A stretch of DNA of 64,000 nucleotides from Gemmatimonadota bacterium. GTDB lineage: Bacteria; JBHIER01; G020348925. Below the pieces are notes generated by a model that saw nothing but the letters and a program-made list of their open reading frames with translations, was not told the DNA's origin and did no database searches. Made by a program: the position numbers and the translations under genes. Position 1 is the stretch's first letter. Every line of letters begins with the position of its first letter. Of this stretch, positions 9,148-19,046 are shown piece after piece. The stretch spans positions 3,473,737-3,537,736 of the forward strand of contig CP070758.1 of NCBI GenBank assembly GCA_020348925.1, written 5' to 3'.

Positions 9148-10050
9148 ATGAAAACGGTTTTACCCTACATTTTTTTCATTGCCCTTGCCTTGCCCGGATG
9201 TAATATCCTGGGCTGGACGCACAGGAACGAACAATCTCATTTGGATCGAGGCATGGAGCTCATGCGGCAGGGGGATTATGCACAAGCCGAGCAAGAGTTC
9301 GCTCGGGCAAAAGAGGAGAATCCAGCCAGCGCCGATGCCAGATATTATCACGCCAAGGCTGTCCAGAGAGGTGCTCACTTTGACATTGTTGATCTGGTCA
9401 AGGAGGTCTCTCAGGCGAGAACAGATCGTTGCCAAGATGGGGCTTCACTACCCCTCTACAACAATGAGATCGACGTTCTTGACGAGATATACAGGGTCAA
9501 TCTGATCATTGTGAACGACCTGCGTCCCATATATGACGGCGAAACTCACGGGAGTATCAGTGCCCGTGACATCGATATTGACCTGGCCTTCGCCTCTCTC
9601 CTCACCGCCCTCCCCGGACTGAGAGACACAAACAGGGACAGCACCATCAATGATGTGGATCTCCTCCTCGATATCAGATACTCATCGACTTTGGAGGAAT
9701 ATTATATTACGGGATTCCATGAATTTTTGGGAGGAGGAAGTCAGCCTCGTTCCCTCCCCATCAACGCCTCGGGAGTGAATCCGGAGGATATCAATCCTCT
9801 CATCAATTACGTTTTAGATCTCATCGAAGAGAGTGACGACCTCCTCATAGCGACCCTGCAAAGATGGACCACCGGGACGAGTGAGGAGAACATCAGAAAT
9901 CTTCTCGAAGACATTCGCACAACCATCGTCAAATATTATTACGACGATGATAGGGATAACGACGGCGATGCAATGAGTGACGAGGAGCAGCTCAATGGTT
10001 TTGACGACGACGATGACGGCCTGATCGACGAGGATACGGATCATGTTTAG
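9148..10050 (+). CDS. TPR-containing lipoprotein with acidic C-terminus
   Basis: The 300-residue product begins with a probable lipoprotein signal, MKTVLPYIFFIALALPGC (Cys 18). A TPR-like unit follows (HLDRGMELMRQGDYAQAEQEFARAKEENP split over residues 30-60), and the rest is mixed alpha/beta without a family I recognise. The C-terminus is very acidic, with DDDRDNDGDAMSDEEQ and FDDDDDGLIDEDTDHV, resembling loose calcium-binding Asp-rich loops. It overlaps the next outer-membrane gene by 8 bases, so the two are translationally linked and the lipoprotein may be a partner of that barrel. The function is unknown. Confidence 0.8.
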   Translation: MKTVLPYIFFIALALPGCNILGWTHRNEQSHLDRGMELMRQGDYAQAEQEFARAKEENPASADARYYHAKAVQRGAHFDIVDLVKEVSQARTDRCQDGASLPLYNNEIDVLDEIYRVNLIIVNDLRPIYDGETHGSISARDIDIDLAFASLLTALPGLRDTNRDSTINDVDLLLDIRYSSTLEEYYITGFHEFLGGGSQPRSLPINASGVNPEDINPLINYVLDLIEESDDLLIATLQRWTTGTSEENIRNLLEDIRTTIVKYYYDDDRDNDGDAMSDEEQLNGFDDDDDGLIDEDTDHV

Positions 10051-11206
10051 AAAGAGAGCGAAAAATTCTATCTTACGATTTTTAACGCCACGGGGATTTC
10101 CCTTTGTTCTCATTTTGGCAGTATTGTTCTCCTCTCGAAGTTCCACATGTGCCGGTTCCCATCCTCCCGTGTTCAGACCTGATATGAAAGCCTTGGGAAT
10201 GGGCGGAGCCTATGTGGCTGCGGGCGATAATGCGAACGTCTTGGTTTACAATCCTGCACTCTTGAGCCGAGTGGGCTTCGACCTCGTCATCCCCAGTCTC
10301 CGACTGCGCCTTGACGATAATTTTTGGGACGTGGCAAATTTTATCGTGGACCATCAAGAGGATTTCGCACATTTTGACAGCTTATACGCCGGTCAGGGAG
10401 ACAGCGCATCCCTCGAGAACCTCGAGGAATTTCTCGAGGAAATCACACCGTATGAGGACCGGTGGGGCAAGAGCAGGTTCGCTCCCATGTTCAGTCTTTC
10501 TTTTAAGCATTTTGGGATCGGGATTTTCAACACGACCGACATCTGGATCAAAGTGGATAAGGGGATATACAATCCAAAGGTTTACGGCCAGGCTGTTTCA
10601 GACCTTGTTTTCGTATCAGGCTATTCACAACCGGTAAGCGACAAAGTCACGCTCGGGGTAACCGGGAAATATGTCAGCCGCCGTACAAGCGGCTTAGTTC
10701 AAATTGGCGCTGCGAACCTTGGCGGAACAAACGAGGTGTTGAAGCCGGCGTACAATAATTTGCGCAAAGATGAGAGAGGAATTGGTCTCGATCTTGGTGT
10801 TCTCTACGCCCCAAAACCGCGACTTGACTTCGGCTTCGTCATGACAGAGGTCCTCAGCCAAATAGGAGGTCGGAGTATATCGAGAAATCTCAAAGCAGGA
10901 GTTGCCTATCGGTGGGAGACATTGCCCTGGCTCTCTCTGAGGAATGGGGTCGTGGCCGCCGACGTTGAAGATCTCCTTTTCACCTCTGGAGACAGTTTCT
11001 TCAAACAGCTTCATGTGGGTGCTGCGACGACGCTTTTCGTCTTTGACCTCAGAGCCGGCTGCAATCGAGGCTATCTCTCAGCTGGAATTGGTCTCAACCT
11101 CTATATATTTAATATCGATTATGTCTATTATGGAGAGGAATTGGGAACATACCCTGGCCACAAGGCCGAGTGGTACCATGCCCTCGAGTTGGCTGTGGGA
11201 TGGTAG
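10043..11206 (+). CDS. Outer-membrane protein of TraF/PorV-like family
   Basis: The 387-residue product starts inside the last 8 bases of the preceding lipoprotein gene. A basic start and hydrophobic stretch (FPFVLILAVLFSS) form a signal peptide. The mature N-terminus, MKALGMGGAYVAAGDNANV followed by VYNPALLSRVG, is the hallmark of the TraF_2/PorV/UPF0164 group of outer-membrane barrels. Alternating beta strands follow, ending with a Trp (ALELAVGW), as is usual for barrels. In organisms with a type 9 secretion system PorV shuttles sorted proteins, but no other T9SS gene lies in the window, so that link is only a possibility raised by the many proteins with C-terminal sorting-like modules. Confidence 0.8.
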   Translation: MFRKRAKNSILRFLTPRGFPFVLILAVLFSSRSSTCAGSHPPVFRPDMKALGMGGAYVAAGDNANVLVYNPALLSRVGFDLVIPSLRLRLDDNFWDVANFIVDHQEDFAHFDSLYAGQGDSASLENLEEFLEEITPYEDRWGKSRFAPMFSLSFKHFGIGIFNTTDIWIKVDKGIYNPKVYGQAVSDLVFVSGYSQPVSDKVTLGVTGKYVSRRTSGLVQIGAANLGGTNEVLKPAYNNLRKDERGIGLDLGVLYAPKPRLDFGFVMTEVLSQIGGRSISRNLKAGVAYRWETLPWLSLRNGVVAADVEDLLFTSGDSFFKQLHVGAATTLFVFDLRAGCNRGYLSAGIGLNLYIFNIDYVYYGEELGTYPGHKAEWYHALELAVGW

Positions 11207-11313
11207 AGATGATCAAAGCTGCGCATTCAAGAAACCGAAATACCAGGGAACCAGGTGAAAGGAATACCCTGATTCAATAGCTTGAGCCTCGAATCCCCGA
11301 ACCTTTAAGATTT

Positions 11314-12390
11314 TCATTTCCGTGCTTTCACCAGAAGCGTAACTCCAATAAGACCGAAGATCACGTTTCCAATCCAGGCAGCGGCCAACGGGGGTAAATC
11401 ACCTGTCCGGCCGAATGCCCGGCCGGCTTCCATCACCGTGTAATAGACGAAGCAGATAAAAAGGCTGATTCCAAAGCCGACCGCGGCTCCGCTCTTTCGA
11501 CGGACCGAGGCCAGGGCTGTACCGAAAAGAACAATGATCATGTTCGTGAAAGGGAAAGAGAGTTTGAGATGAAAGTCAGCTCTCCATCGTTGCGCATCAC
11601 CCCCCATCCTCTGGACACGTCCAATATATTTTCTGAGCTCGAGAACATTCATTTCCTCGGGATCCTTCGGGCGTTGAGCAATATCGTCGGGAGTGAAATC
11701 AAAATCCGAACGCCGTAACAGAGAAAATGTTTCGAACTGTTCCTCGTCATCTTCGAAGGTTCTTCTCTCTCCCTGTTTTAAAACCCAAACGGAATTTTCC
11801 CAGATCATAGTACCCGCATCAATCCGTTCGACAAGTTTATCTCCATCGTAAACTTGGATGAGGACTTTCTTGGCAGTTCGTGTTCTGCTCGCGTACTCAT
11901 TGATGTATATGAGTCTCCTTGGCGTGTCTTGGAGATAGATATCCCTTCTTCGCAGAATATCTTGAGAGGGACGCTTTTTGATTTGCACACGTTCGACATG
12001 CGCCCTCCGACGGTTCGCTTCGGGAACAACGAGCTCGCTGAACAGAAGTGCGAAGAGACTGATCGCAATGCCAATTCTGAAAAGGGGCAGGAGAACTCTA
12101 TAGAGGCTTACTCCTGAGGCTTTAAGGGCTACAGACTCATTGTGCCGCACCATCTGACCGATTGTGAACAGACACGACAGAAGAACGGCCACAGGTAACG
12201 TGAGATTGGCCATGAACGGCACGTACAGGAGGTAGTATTTGACGACAAGAACAAGGGGAGTGTTGTTATCGATGAACGTGTCGAGGTTTTCAATCAGGTC
12301 AATAAGAACATATATCACGACGAATGCAATAAGGGCAGCGCCGAGTGTTGCTACGAATTGTCTCGTTACGTATCGGTCGATTATGCGCAT
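11314..12390 (-). CDS. lptG: LPS export permease of the LptF/LptG family
   Basis: The 358-residue product has the YjgP/YjgQ architecture: three N-terminal membrane helices (from FVATLGAALIAFVVIYVLID to about residue 115), a periplasmic beta domain (about 120-265) with LIYINEYASRTRTAKKV, and three C-terminal helices ending at KARK. The family forms the inner-membrane channel that, with LptB, extracts lipopolysaccharide for export. It is the shorter of two such genes and lies downstream of the other on the same strand. The lptG label rests on size and order, and could be swapped with lptF. It converges with the envelope gene run across 107 bases. Confidence 0.88.
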   Translation of the reverse strand: MRIIDRYVTRQFVATLGAALIAFVVIYVLIDLIENLDTFIDNNTPLVLVVKYYLLYVPFMANLTLPVAVLLSCLFTIGQMVRHNESVALKASGVSLYRVLLPLFRIGIAISLFALLFSELVVPEANRRRAHVERVQIKKRPSQDILRRRDIYLQDTPRRLIYINEYASRTRTAKKVLIQVYDGDKLVERIDAGTMIWENSVWVLKQGERRTFEDDEEQFETFSLLRRSDFDFTPDDIAQRPKDPEEMNVLELRKYIGRVQRMGGDAQRWRADFHLKLSFPFTNMIIVLFGTALASVRRKSGAAVGFGISLFICFVYYTVMEAGRAFGRTGDLPPLAAAWIGNVIFGLIGVTLLVKARK

Positions 12391-12653
12391 TCAAATATCC
12401 TTTTCAAACGTGTCGAGGAAACCACCACCATAAATACGACGGAAACTTTTCCTTCCTTCCAAAAGACCTTGAAAGCTTTGAAATCCGAAACTCGGAACAA
12501 CCTCGCAATTCCGACGATCCAAACATATCCTTAATTCCTTTGACTCGCTACGCTGACGGTTGTCCATTGAGTTTTTGTCATTTGAAATCCGATCTTTTTG
12601 CGAAAAGAATAGTTCTCAATTCTCCCCCCGCGCCGGGACGAGTCAAGTTTCCA

Positions 12654-13985
12654 TTATGGATCATGGTCGTGTGCTGTCTCACGCCTTCTCCTGAATCGAA
12701 AAAACCTCTCAGAGACGGCGCATCTCAGAAGATAGAGTCCGATCCCACCAATGACTATATTTGGAGACCACATCGCCCATCCGGCCGGGACGATCCGCCG
12801 ATCTGCCAACTGCTCACCTCCTATGAGGAACGCCCAATACAAGACGAAGAAAAAAAAGCTGATCCCCAAAGCGATAGGCCATCCGCCTCGTCGAGTCATA
12901 ACCGCAAGAGGAGCACCGACCAGAACGAAGACAAGGCATGCTGCTGGGATCGATATCTTTTTGTGAATTTCGACCTTGTAACGGCTGATCTGTTTCAGGG
13001 CATTTTGAATAATGCGCTCCTCCGTTTGCAGTTTCTGAAGAACCCCTCTTCTCTCCCTGTAAAGCCGATCCATGACTTCCTGCGGAATATCCGACAAATC
13101 AGAAAAAGCGGCCAAGGACCGTTCAGGAAGGTAATCCTTGAGATCCGTTTCAACGATGCGCCTCATTTTTTCTGCGTGTTCCTCCACAGTATCCTCATAA
13201 TCTCCAATTTTGTCCTGCATCATCCGGATGCCCATTTCCCTATCGCCCCTCCTCTTCGAATCCGTAAGTTTCAATTCAGTGCCCAATCCCGTCACGTGAA
13301 GCACATGTTTCTCGAAGGTGATCCGCCGGTACTGACTGTCCCGATCGTGGATCTCACCGTGATACAACGTAATCGTGAATCTATCCATTTCAGGAGAAAA
13401 GTCCAGTATTCCCCGTTGGGCTCGAATAGTAACCGGTGCTTTCTTCTCTTGCTTTTCATAGATGGTGACCCCTTTCATCTCAGAGGTTTTATTATCAATC
13501 TTTTCGACGAGAATACTGTAACCGGGGAAATTATTAAACACACCCTCTTTCAGAGTCAATGTCGGTCGCTTACGGTGAATGGCCGACATAAGGTTCTTGG
13601 CCCTGTGATTCGATTCAGGAAGAACGCGGTCGTTGAACCAAACGAGCAAGAGGGCCAAGCCGAAAGCACATATGAGAACCGGGACAATAAGCGAAAGGAG
13701 ATTCGTGCCGCTCGCCTTCACGGCTGTGATTTCGTTGTCTGCGGACAAGCGGCCGAAGGCCATGAGTGTCGACACCAACACGGCCATGGGAAGAGAAAGC
13801 GCCAACATCCAGGCCATATTCAGGACGAAAACCTCCAAAACGATGAAAGGGCTCAAACTTTTTCCGAGAATGAAATCAAATATATCAATAATAAAATCGA
13901 GAATGAGCACGAACGTAATGATAGTCAATCCAAAAAAGAAAGGACCGATATGAGCCTTTAAAACGTACCGTGTCAGAATTTTCAC
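12654..13985 (-). CDS. lptF: LPS export permease of the LptF/LptG family, with extra charged insert
   Basis: The 443-residue product shows the same six-helix plan as its downstream partner (N-terminal helices within residues 15-115 with SLPMAVLVSTLMAFGRLSAD; C-terminal helices from KKISIPAACLVFVLVGAPLA). It is longer than usual because of a charged, probably coiled-coil region at about residues 230-325 (DREMGIRMMQDKIGDYEDTV, REEKMRR-like segments, LQKLQTEERIIQNALKQISR) placed just before the last helix bundle. The role is lipopolysaccharide transport with LptB and LptG. A 263-base gap separates it from lptG, larger than usual for this pair, and I see no gene or clear signal in it. A long open frame on the opposite strand is a coding shadow. 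Confidence 0.88.
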   Translation of the reverse strand: MKILTRYVLKAHIGPFFFGLTIITFVLILDFIIDIFDFILGKSLSPFIVLEVFVLNMAWMLALSLPMAVLVSTLMAFGRLSADNEITAVKASGTNLLSLIVPVLICAFGLALLLVWFNDRVLPESNHRAKNLMSAIHRKRPTLTLKEGVFNNFPGYSILVEKIDNKTSEMKGVTIYEKQEKKAPVTIRAQRGILDFSPEMDRFTITLYHGEIHDRDSQYRRITFEKHVLHVTGLGTELKLTDSKRRGDREMGIRMMQDKIGDYEDTVEEHAEKMRRIVETDLKDYLPERSLAAFSDLSDIPQEVMDRLYRERRGVLQKLQTEERIIQNALKQISRYKVEIHKKISIPAACLVFVLVGAPLAVMTRRGGWPIALGISFFFFVLYWAFLIGGEQLADRRIVPAGWAMWSPNIVIGGIGLYLLRCAVSERFFRFRRRRETAHDHDP

Positions 13986-14166
13986 CGATTCCTCCCAAAC
14001 TCAGTATTCATTGGTGGCCGCATCTTCCCCTCGTTCTTTTCTTCACATTGGAACCCGCTGTCTCGGGTGAACCATCTCTCTGCACTTTGAAATCGATCTC
14101 CACGGCAATATCCTCTATGCTTTCATCTCCCTGTCACGCAGTACGCTTCCAAACGTTCAACGTGCG

Positions 14167-16581
14167 CTATGATAATGCCGCTGTTGGAAATCGAATTATA
14201 AATTCTGTGCCCCTTTCATCCCGCCCATTTTCTGAATCAAAGACATTGCACTCCAGGGTGCCCTTGAGTTGATCCACCAAGAGCATCACCATTTGCAATC
14301 CCAATGACTGAATGTTTCGGAGATCGATATCCCTTTCAAACCCAATACCATTATCTCGCACAGTCAAGGTAAGCTGATGCTCGCCTTGGGGATGAAAGCC
14401 GATGAAAATTTCTCCTGTGCGGTCCCCCGGGAAGGCATGTTTTAAGGAATTTGACACCAGTTCATTAAGAATTAAACCACATGGAATAGCCTCGTCGGTA
14501 TCCAGTAAAATGTCAGTCACGTCAATTTTTGCCTCGATGGTACCGGTTTTTACTCCATAGGACTGGAAGAGGTGATTCGTCAAACGTCGGATGTACTGAG
14601 ATACGTTGATTTTTGATACGCTTCGAGATTGATATAATTGTTCGTGGATAATTGCCATTGATTTCACGCGGTTTTGACTTTTCTGAAGAAGTTCGAATAT
14701 TCCTCCATCCGCAACCTCTCCTTTGTGAAGATCAAGCAAGCTGGATACAACCTGTAAATTGTTTTTTACTCGATGATGAATTTCCCTGAGAAGCACCTCT
14801 TTCTCTTTCAGCGCAGCTTTGATCTGTCCCTCGGATCGTTTGCGTTCGGTAATATCTATCCAGCAGCCGACAATCTCTAGCGGTTTCCCCGTTTCATCCC
14901 GCACGAGTTTCATCTCGTCGCGAATCCAGATATATGTGCCGTCTTTCCTTTGGAATCGGTATTCGCATGTGTGGAATTCCTTCTCAAAAATGGTGGGCAG
15001 ATCTTCCACAACACGCTGAACATCATCAGGATGTATACGATCAATCCAAAAACGAGGAGTTTCAAGAAATTCCTTCGGTTCGTATCCAACCATTCGAATG
15101 ACGTTTTCGCTCAGAAAGGTGGCTTCGTAATTACCCGAAGTTTTTGCAGTGTAAATGACTGGCGACGTCATGGAAAGCAAATATTGGAGTCTTTCATTTG
15201 CCAGAAGAATCTGTTCCTCCGCTTGCTTGCGCTGGGTAATATCTTCGACAGTTCCTTCATAATAAAGCGGTTTGCCATACTCATTCCTGACAACTCTTGC
15301 ACTTTCACGAATAAACACAGTATTTCCATCCTGTCGCACCCAGGCAGATTCGAGGCCAATAACCGCACCTTCATTTTCCATACGTTCTTTAAATGCCGCG
15401 CGCGGGTATTCCGGTTCGAACCCCGTTTCTTCTAAATTGCGGCGAGCAAGTTCTTCAAAGGAGGTATACCCCAGCATGCGCATCATCGCCGGATTCGCCA
15501 TAAGTATCTGGCCGTCAGCTGTCGTCCGATAGAGACCGATCATAGCATTTTCAAAAAGGGTTCGAAACCGTTCCTCCGCCTCAATAAGAGCTTGTTCCAT
15601 TTTCTTTCGCTCTGTAATGTCATGAGAAATAATCTGAACAGCATGTATTTCGCCATCGATATCTCTTAAAGGCTGAATGTTCGACCAAAACCATCGCTTC
15701 CCTGATGGGAGTTCCATGGCATCTTCGAAACCGCAACTCACACCTGAATCCATGACTTGACGATTTCTCTCCAAGAGCTCAACGGCCTTGTCTGGAAAAA
15801 GTTCGTGCATCGACTTTCCAATAAAATGTTCTGGCGCTCCGCCAAGATTCTTCGCTCCTATGACATTTACCATCAAAACAATACCACTTCTGTCGAAAAG
15901 TGTTACCGGATTGCCCGAATGTTCGAACAGCAGTCGGTATTTCTCTTCGCTCTCCCGGAGTGCCTTTTCAGTTTGTTTGCGCTCCCTTAATTCCCGCTTA
16001 AATTGTTCGTTGATTCTATGGACTTGAGCTGTACGCTCTTCAACCATCTCTTCGAGGTGCTCGTAGTATCGCTGTAATTCCAACTCCGCCTGTTTGCGCT
16101 CGCTCATATCAACACAGGCACACAGACCCATCATCACCCTGCCAAGGGCATCGCGGACAGGATAGGTATTCGCGAGGAGATAACATATCGATTTATCCGC
16201 CCGCTGGTCTTTCCATTCAAGGCTGTAAAAACTCTGTCCTTTAAAGACAGCAGCGAGGATTTTTTTCCTTCTCCGTCGCTCGCTTGAATCGGCCAATTTC
16301 TTCAAAAGTGACGTGTTGACAATCTCCCTTGGCCTGAGACCGTAAAGTTCCTCAAATGCTCTGTTCCAGATCTGGATGTTGCCTTCCCGGTCGAAACCGA
16401 AACAGGCGATGGGGAGGTTATTAAACAGCGTCCGAAACAATCCGTTTGATTCGTGGTGCATAGTCTCCAAGAGTTTCTCCTGAGACTCATTTGTTTCCGT
16501 TCCTTCACTCTGGTGACGCACCTCTTCCTGTTCCTCTGAACGATGAACCTGAGTTTTTCTGCTATCTTTCATCGCGTGCAT
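14167..16581 (-). CDS. Multi-PAS sensor histidine kinase (HisKA_2 type)
   Basis: The 804-residue product has no membrane segment or signal peptide and is predicted to be cytosolic. Four PAS domains are visible: about residues 45-170 (FRTLFNNLPIACFGFDREG), 215-330 (YRLLFEHSGNPVTLFDRSG), 335-455 (FRTLFENAMIGLYRTTADG) and 460-585 (PAS with PAC motif YRFQRKDGTYIWIRDEMKLV). A coiled segment (YEHLEEMVEERTAQVHRINE) follows the first. The kinase core is of the HisKA_2 class, with phospho-acceptor motif LREIHHRVKNNLQVVSSLLD near 597, then an HATPase domain with LNELVSNSLKHAFPG and DNGIGFE. No response regulator gene is adjacent, so it is an orphan here; the signals sensed are unknown. Confidence 0.9.
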   Translation of the reverse strand: MHAMKDSRKTQVHRSEEQEEVRHQSEGTETNESQEKLLETMHHESNGLFRTLFNNLPIACFGFDREGNIQIWNRAFEELYGLRPREIVNTSLLKKLADSSERRRRKKILAAVFKGQSFYSLEWKDQRADKSICYLLANTYPVRDALGRVMMGLCACVDMSERKQAELELQRYYEHLEEMVEERTAQVHRINEQFKRELRERKQTEKALRESEEKYRLLFEHSGNPVTLFDRSGIVLMVNVIGAKNLGGAPEHFIGKSMHELFPDKAVELLERNRQVMDSGVSCGFEDAMELPSGKRWFWSNIQPLRDIDGEIHAVQIISHDITERKKMEQALIEAEERFRTLFENAMIGLYRTTADGQILMANPAMMRMLGYTSFEELARRNLEETGFEPEYPRAAFKERMENEGAVIGLESAWVRQDGNTVFIRESARVVRNEYGKPLYYEGTVEDITQRKQAEEQILLANERLQYLLSMTSPVIYTAKTSGNYEATFLSENVIRMVGYEPKEFLETPRFWIDRIHPDDVQRVVEDLPTIFEKEFHTCEYRFQRKDGTYIWIRDEMKLVRDETGKPLEIVGCWIDITERKRSEGQIKAALKEKEVLLREIHHRVKNNLQVVSSLLDLHKGEVADGGIFELLQKSQNRVKSMAIIHEQLYQSRSVSKINVSQYIRRLTNHLFQSYGVKTGTIEAKIDVTDILLDTDEAIPCGLILNELVSNSLKHAFPGDRTGEIFIGFHPQGEHQLTLTVRDNGIGFERDIDLRNIQSLGLQMVMLLVDQLKGTLECNVFDSENGRDERGTEFIIRFPTAALS

Positions 16582-16717
16582 TCCGCAACGGCTCTTTCGT
16601 ATTTTTGAGGCACCTCAATATGAGGACCCCACATCGCGATGCTTTGACCGAACGTGGCAGACTTCGCTTGTTGTGGTCTTTTTCTCATCGAAATATTCGG
16701 CGGTGAATGATTTCCAT

Positions 16718-17776
16718 CTAAGATTCTTTTCTCTCGACTACGGGCACAACGAGGGAATCGAGTTGCGCAGATTCGCTTTTCCCCAGGAGCCGAAGAAATC
16801 TTCTTATGATTTTTTCCTCGAATGACCACAGTTCCTTTTCATCAGCGGAGAAACAATCCATCCACCCACCAGCCATCATGCCATGGCCTCCGGCTCTCCC
16901 TTTCCTCCCCACGAGGCGTCGGATAATACGGCCGGCCTCGGCTCTGGGGTTTGATGTCCGGACTGAGATTATGAGTTTGTTCTCAAATCGTCCCAGACAA
17001 AGGGACCACGTCGCTTTCTCGTGCCTCAGGAGCAAATCGGCAAATTCTGGTATGATATCCGGATTCTCAACCGATCCGATCCGAGAGCCAATGACATTCT
17101 TGTGGATGAACGCATTCTCCAAAGCATGATCGACGTACGTATAATAGGACTGGGGGAGTGGTGGAAATTCTATCTTCGCCAAGGTCCGCATGTTTGCCGA
17201 AGAGAACAGCGTCATGTAGGCTTTCACATCCGCTTCGGTAGCTTGGCGACCGAGATTTCTTGTATCCGAGGCTATCCCGTAAAAGAGTGCTGTGGCCAAA
17301 GGAGACGGGATCTCAAGAGCGGCTTCCTGTAAATACTCGGTCACAATGGTAGAAGTAGCACCGTACGTCTCTCTGACATCAACACACGGGGCGTTGAATC
17401 CTCTTCGCCGGGGATGATGATCGATAACCACGGTCGGTGCAGCCCACTGTGGTAAGGAATTGTTACCGGTGCCGGGTTGCGTGTCGACCAGGGCAAAATC
17501 CTTGAACGCTCTGAGATTCAGCTTTTCAACAGGTTCCAATCGAAGCTTCAGAAGACGCAGCATGGTTTTGTTCTCGGCACGACCAATTGTTCCTCCGTAG
17601 GCCGCTCGAACGCGAACTCCCCATTTGTTCTGAAACAAATATCTCAATCCCTCGGCGCTGGCCAATGCATCGGGATCAGGATTGTCGTGAGTGAGCACCA
17701 CAAGCCTCTCGCCGGAGTGAGCCACCTGTTCGAGTTGAATGAGTTTTTCATGTGTCACTGCGTCTTCATTGCCCAT
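16718..17776 (-). CDS. DHH/DHHA1 phosphoesterase (NrnA-like)
   Basis: The 352-residue product has the DHH phosphoesterase plan. The N-terminal domain carries the metal motifs VVLTHDNPDPDALASA (about 26-41), VDTQPGTGN (about 92) and VIDHHPRRRG (about 116). The C-terminal DHHA1 domain has GRAGGHGMMAGGW near residue 300, matching the GGGHxxAAG substrate loop with small changes. Members degrade short oligoribonucleotides, cyclic dinucleotide products or phosphoadenosine phosphate, using manganese. There is no membrane, CBS or tRNA nucleotidyltransferase fusion, so NrnA-like activity is the likeliest. The gene ends upstream of the kinase and starts 18 bases after the stop of the membrane protease gene, so it is probably co-transcribed with the protease. 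Confidence 0.85.
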   Translation of the reverse strand: MGNEDAVTHEKLIQLEQVAHSGERLVVLTHDNPDPDALASAEGLRYLFQNKWGVRVRAAYGGTIGRAENKTMLRLLKLRLEPVEKLNLRAFKDFALVDTQPGTGNNSLPQWAAPTVVIDHHPRRRGFNAPCVDVRETYGATSTIVTEYLQEAALEIPSPLATALFYGIASDTRNLGRQATEADVKAYMTLFSSANMRTLAKIEFPPLPQSYYTYVDHALENAFIHKNVIGSRIGSVENPDIIPEFADLLLRHEKATWSLCLGRFENKLIISVRTSNPRAEAGRIIRRLVGRKGRAGGHGMMAGGWMDCFSADEKELWSFEEKIIRRFLRLLGKSESAQLDSLVVPVVERKES

Positions 17777-17794
17777 GATGAATCCCGCTCTCTT

Positions 17795-18913
17795 CTATGT
17801 ACCCAGATCGGTTTTGATTTGAAACAAATCCATAATATCTCTTCTGGTAATGACACCGACCAATGTATCTCCGGCGAAGACGGGGAGTCGTCCCTGTCCG
17901 GTCCGAAGCATGATACTGAGCGCCTCAACGGCCTCACCTTGTGGATGAAGCTTCTCGATAGCGGGCAGAGGCGCCATGATCTCTTTGATCCTCGTCGTGG
18001 CCCATTGAGATCTGGGAATCTCCTTGACGTCGTGCAGCGTGACACATCCAGTAATACGATCGCCGTCAAGAACGGGAAAACCGTGAAACCGATGTTTAAA
18101 GAAGAAATCCTCGACAAGGGTGTCGAGGTTCTGCGAACCGTCAACGACCACGACATCTCGACTCATCAAATCGCCTACAGTAACGCCTGACAGATTCTCT
18201 TTATACGCCACTCGCATGTAACTCATTTGAGCGGCCTGATGGAGAAACGTTCCGATGAGCACATACCATATGCCTGATAAGTTTCCTCCAATTACGCTGA
18301 GAATCCCAACAATGAGCAGAAGGTAGGCGAACATCTTTCCCGCGCGGCTCGCGATATTCGTGGCCTTTTTAAAATTACCCGTCCTCCTCCACAGGACGGC
18401 CCGCAAGACGCGGCCTCCGTCAAGGGGAAAACCTGGAATGATGTTAAACAGAGCCAAAACAACGTTGAGATATGCGACGTATCGAATGAGAGTGCCCACC
18501 TGAGGTGTGACGATGGAATTCATCAGAAATGCTACGATCCAGCACAGGAACCCCAGAGCGAGACTCGTAACGGGACCTGCCGCGGCCATGTTGAGCTCCG
18601 AGGAGGCATCCTTTGGCTCTTCGGCCATTTCCGCCATACCCCCAAATATGAACAGCGTGATGGTTCGTATCTCCATACCGTACCGTCTGGCCACGAGGGA
18701 ATGGCTCAACTCGTGCAGGAGAACCGAAGCAAAGAGCATCACCGTGGCAATCGAACCCTGAACCCAGTAGATCAACGGAGACATGCCGGGGAGGACTCTC
18801 GGGAAATACCCCGTCGCCAATCCCCAGGTGGCCAGCCCAAAGATAATGAACCACGTATAGTCAATGGCTATCTGAAACCCGGAAATACGGACGAGATTCA
18901 ATCTTCCGGTCAT
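17795..18913 (-). CDS. Site-2 protease family (M50) membrane metalloprotease with CBS domains
   Basis: The 372-residue product contains the zinc site LLHELSHSLVARRYGM (HELSH at 67-71) within membrane helices. The second conserved motif NIIPGFPLDGGRVLRA lies near residue 158 and supplies the Asp ligand. Around six hydrophobic segments span residues 15-240. Two CBS domains follow at about 250-372 (SRDVVVVDGSQNL, FPVLDGDRITGCVTL, LPVFAGDTLVGVITRRDI). This is the SpoIVFB-like/Rip3-like S2P architecture, in which CBS domains may sense adenine nucleotides and control intramembrane cleavage. Its substrate, often an anti-sigma factor, is not in the window. It heads a unit with the DHH phosphoesterase. 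A good promoter lies at 19047-19075. Confidence 0.92.
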   Translation of the reverse strand: MTGRLNLVRISGFQIAIDYTWFIIFGLATWGLATGYFPRVLPGMSPLIYWVQGSIATVMLFASVLLHELSHSLVARRYGMEIRTITLFIFGGMAEMAEEPKDASSELNMAAAGPVTSLALGFLCWIVAFLMNSIVTPQVGTLIRYVAYLNVVLALFNIIPGFPLDGGRVLRAVLWRRTGNFKKATNIASRAGKMFAYLLLIVGILSVIGGNLSGIWYVLIGTFLHQAAQMSYMRVAYKENLSGVTVGDLMSRDVVVVDGSQNLDTLVEDFFFKHRFHGFPVLDGDRITGCVTLHDVKEIPRSQWATTRIKEIMAPLPAIEKLHPQGEAVEALSIMLRTGQGRLPVFAGDTLVGVITRRDIMDLFQIKTDLGT

Positions 18914-19046
18914 TCATTCTCCTTTTCCCTCAACCTCTGCACTCAGGAATACCATGAGATCGGACATCCCAAAGCGTCTTGATGACGAACACCTCCTCGC
19001 AGACGAGTTGCGCTGAAAAGATGCTCCTTCATTCCGGCAACATACC

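Noticed and set aside
12345..13961. 538-codon plus-strand open frame
   Set aside because: It lies opposite the lptF-family gene, whose protein has clear membrane helices and family motifs; the plus-strand translation is of odd composition with no recognisable domain, so it is a coding shadow.
15408..15425. GGTTCGAACCCC resembling a tRNA T-loop
   Set aside because: It lies inside the histidine kinase gene and no cloverleaf forms around it.
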